Of a DNA stretch of 6,544 nt, positions 6,105 to 6,544 are shown piece by piece. The notes beneath the pieces were generated by a model. The model did not search any database and had not been told where the DNA came from. It saw only the letters and a list, made by a program, of their open reading frames with translations. Origin of the DNA: Planctomycetota bacterium (GTDB lineage: Bacteria > Planctomycetota > MHYJ01 > JACPRB01); the NCBI GenBank assembly GCA_016200125.1, contig JACQFK010000481.1, positions 1 through 6,544 of the forward strand. The letters are read 5' to 3'. How positions within the stretch are numbered: the stretch's first letter is position 1; each line of letters opens with the position of its first letter. Position numbers and translations under genes: made by a program.

Positions 6105-6110
6105 CTCCTT
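6105..6110 (-). promoter_or_regulatory. Ribosome binding site defining the TTG start of the HPF gene
   Basis: On the minus strand this is AAGGAG, 7 nt before TTG at 6097, and it overlaps the TAA stop (6111-6109) of the DUF3185 gene. The overlap suggests that termination on the upstream gene feeds initiation on the HPF gene. Confidence 0.8.
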
Positions 6111-6318
6111 AGGAGGCGCGGGGCCTGCGATGGGCGGCCATCCCCAGGCCGGTCATGACGGACAGGATGCCCCCGATCAGGAGGCAGGTCGGCCCGTCCA
6201 CCGGCCACCTCGAGAACAGCTGGGAAACCCGGGTGTTCAACGATTCGGGAGAGTTGAGTCCATAGGTCGTCAGGACGACCCCCAGGACAACCAGGACGGC
6301 GCCGGCATACTTTCGCAT
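6109..6318 (-). CDS. DUF3185-like small inner-membrane protein
   Basis: A 69-residue protein starting MRKYAGAVLVVLGVV. Two hydrophobic helices are visible, 5-22 and about 44-62, joined by a polar loop LNSPESLNTRVSQLFSRWPVDGPT; the end is basic (HRRPRAS), pointing to a cytoplasmic C-terminus. The pattern 'helix, Y-G, S/D-S, VSQLFSRWPVD, LLIGGIL' matches DUF3185 as I know it, a family of small membrane proteins without an assigned function. The ATG at 6318 is preferred to one 6 codons upstream because AGGA lies 5 nt before it; the stop of the preceding gene overlaps that site. Its position between a helical-repeat protein and HPF makes it part of a stress-type operon. Confidence 0.82.
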   Translation of the reverse strand: MRKYAGAVLVVLGVVLTTYGLNSPESLNTRVSQLFSRWPVDGPTCLLIGGILSVMTGLGMAAHRRPRAS

Positions 6319-6325
6319 CGGTTTC

Positions 6326-6544
6326 CTACTTTGCAAGACGTTCGGGAAGCGCGACCTTGATCCCTCCGATGGGCTCCTTCAGGGCCGCCATCACCCGTTC
6401 CACGGTGACGGAACCCGCCTCCGCCGCTCCCTCATAGGCTCCCTGCGCGGCCGTGGAGGCGGCCTTGGCGGTGTCCAGGCCCATGGCCTTGGCGCTCGCG
6501 ATGGCTCCGAGGATGAGCCCCTTGGTCGCGGCCGCCAGATTCCC
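6326..6544 (-). CDS. Ala/Gly-rich helical-repeat protein, C-terminal fragment
   Basis: Only the last 72 codons lie in the window, ending LKEPIGGIKVALPERLAK and stop TAG at 6328-6326; the frame is open to the window edge, so the start is missing. The sequence is dominated by Ala, Gly, Thr and Lys. Two units of about 26 residues share G-x-x-x-G-A: GLILGA at 9-14 and GAYEGA at 35-40, each followed by a helix and a Gly turn (MGLD, AGSV). This resembles late-embryogenesis-abundant-like or amphipathic repeat proteins that occur beside stress genes in deltaproteobacteria and planctomycetes, but I cannot name the family. It is the first visible gene of the operon, 7 nt before the DUF3185 gene. The short GxxxGA helices could also pack against a membrane. 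Confidence 0.75.
   Translation of the reverse strand, partial: GNLAAATKGLILGAIASAKAMGLDTAKAASTAAQGAYEGAAEAGSVTVERVMAALKEPIGGIKVALPERLAK

Noticed and set aside
6098..6208. 37-codon N-terminal extension of the HPF gene
   Set aside because: It overlaps the DUF3185 gene, is Arg/Pro-rich, and precedes the conserved first strand of the HPF fold; TTG at 6097 has an ideal ribosome binding site.

Overview
The window is high-GC bacterial DNA with nine supportable protein genes; the outermost gene at each edge is cut by the window. The left gene set (a planctomycete-type PSD/PSCyt cytochrome-like protein, then a Tat-exported DUF1552 protein) is typical of Planctomycetota. Myxococcota, Acidobacteriota and Verrucomicrobiota also carry this pair, so the phylum is an inference. 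I see no tRNA, rRNA, CRISPR array or mobile element.

Left block, 2-4239, plus strand: a tight three-gene operon of exported proteins. The PSD5-PSD4-PSCyt3-PSD2 protein (5' end outside the window) is followed after 11 nt by the Tat-dependent DUF1552 protein, which starts at GTG with a strong ribosome binding site. Directly abutting it is an unrecognised exported protein that seems to be built from three beta-rich modules. The chemistry of the PSD/DUF1552 pair is not established; export and a single CxxCH haem-type motif suggest an extracytoplasmic redox or polymer-related role.

Middle block, 4243-5743: a minus-strand pair (ferritin-like four-helix protein, then a GNAT acetyltransferase 9 nt downstream) and a divergent plus-strand gene for a 63-residue protein. 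The 244-nt gap between them (5308-5551) is the most striking part of the window. It holds two back-to-back sigma-54 (-24/-12) promoter candidates, one per direction, with an imperfect 25-bp palindrome filling the space between the two -24 boxes. Five TGTCC/GGACA half-sites lie around them. This looks like a bidirectional RpoN-controlled switch serving both transcription units.

Right block, 5750-6544, minus strand: a tight operon running leftward from the window edge. It encodes the C-terminal part of an Ala/Gly-rich helical-repeat protein, a two-helix DUF3185-type membrane protein, and a short ribosome hibernation factor of the HPF/RaiA family. The last should start at TTG, because an ideal ribosome binding site sits 7 nt before it. 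Together the middle and right blocks look like a stress or dormancy locus (ribosome hibernation, ferritin-like protein, acetyltransferase, small membrane and helical proteins), with RpoN control visible for the middle genes. Convergent neighbours are separated by only 3 nt (near 4240) and 6 nt (near 5744), with no convincing terminators. Base composition is visibly less GC-rich in the right third than in the cytochrome operon.
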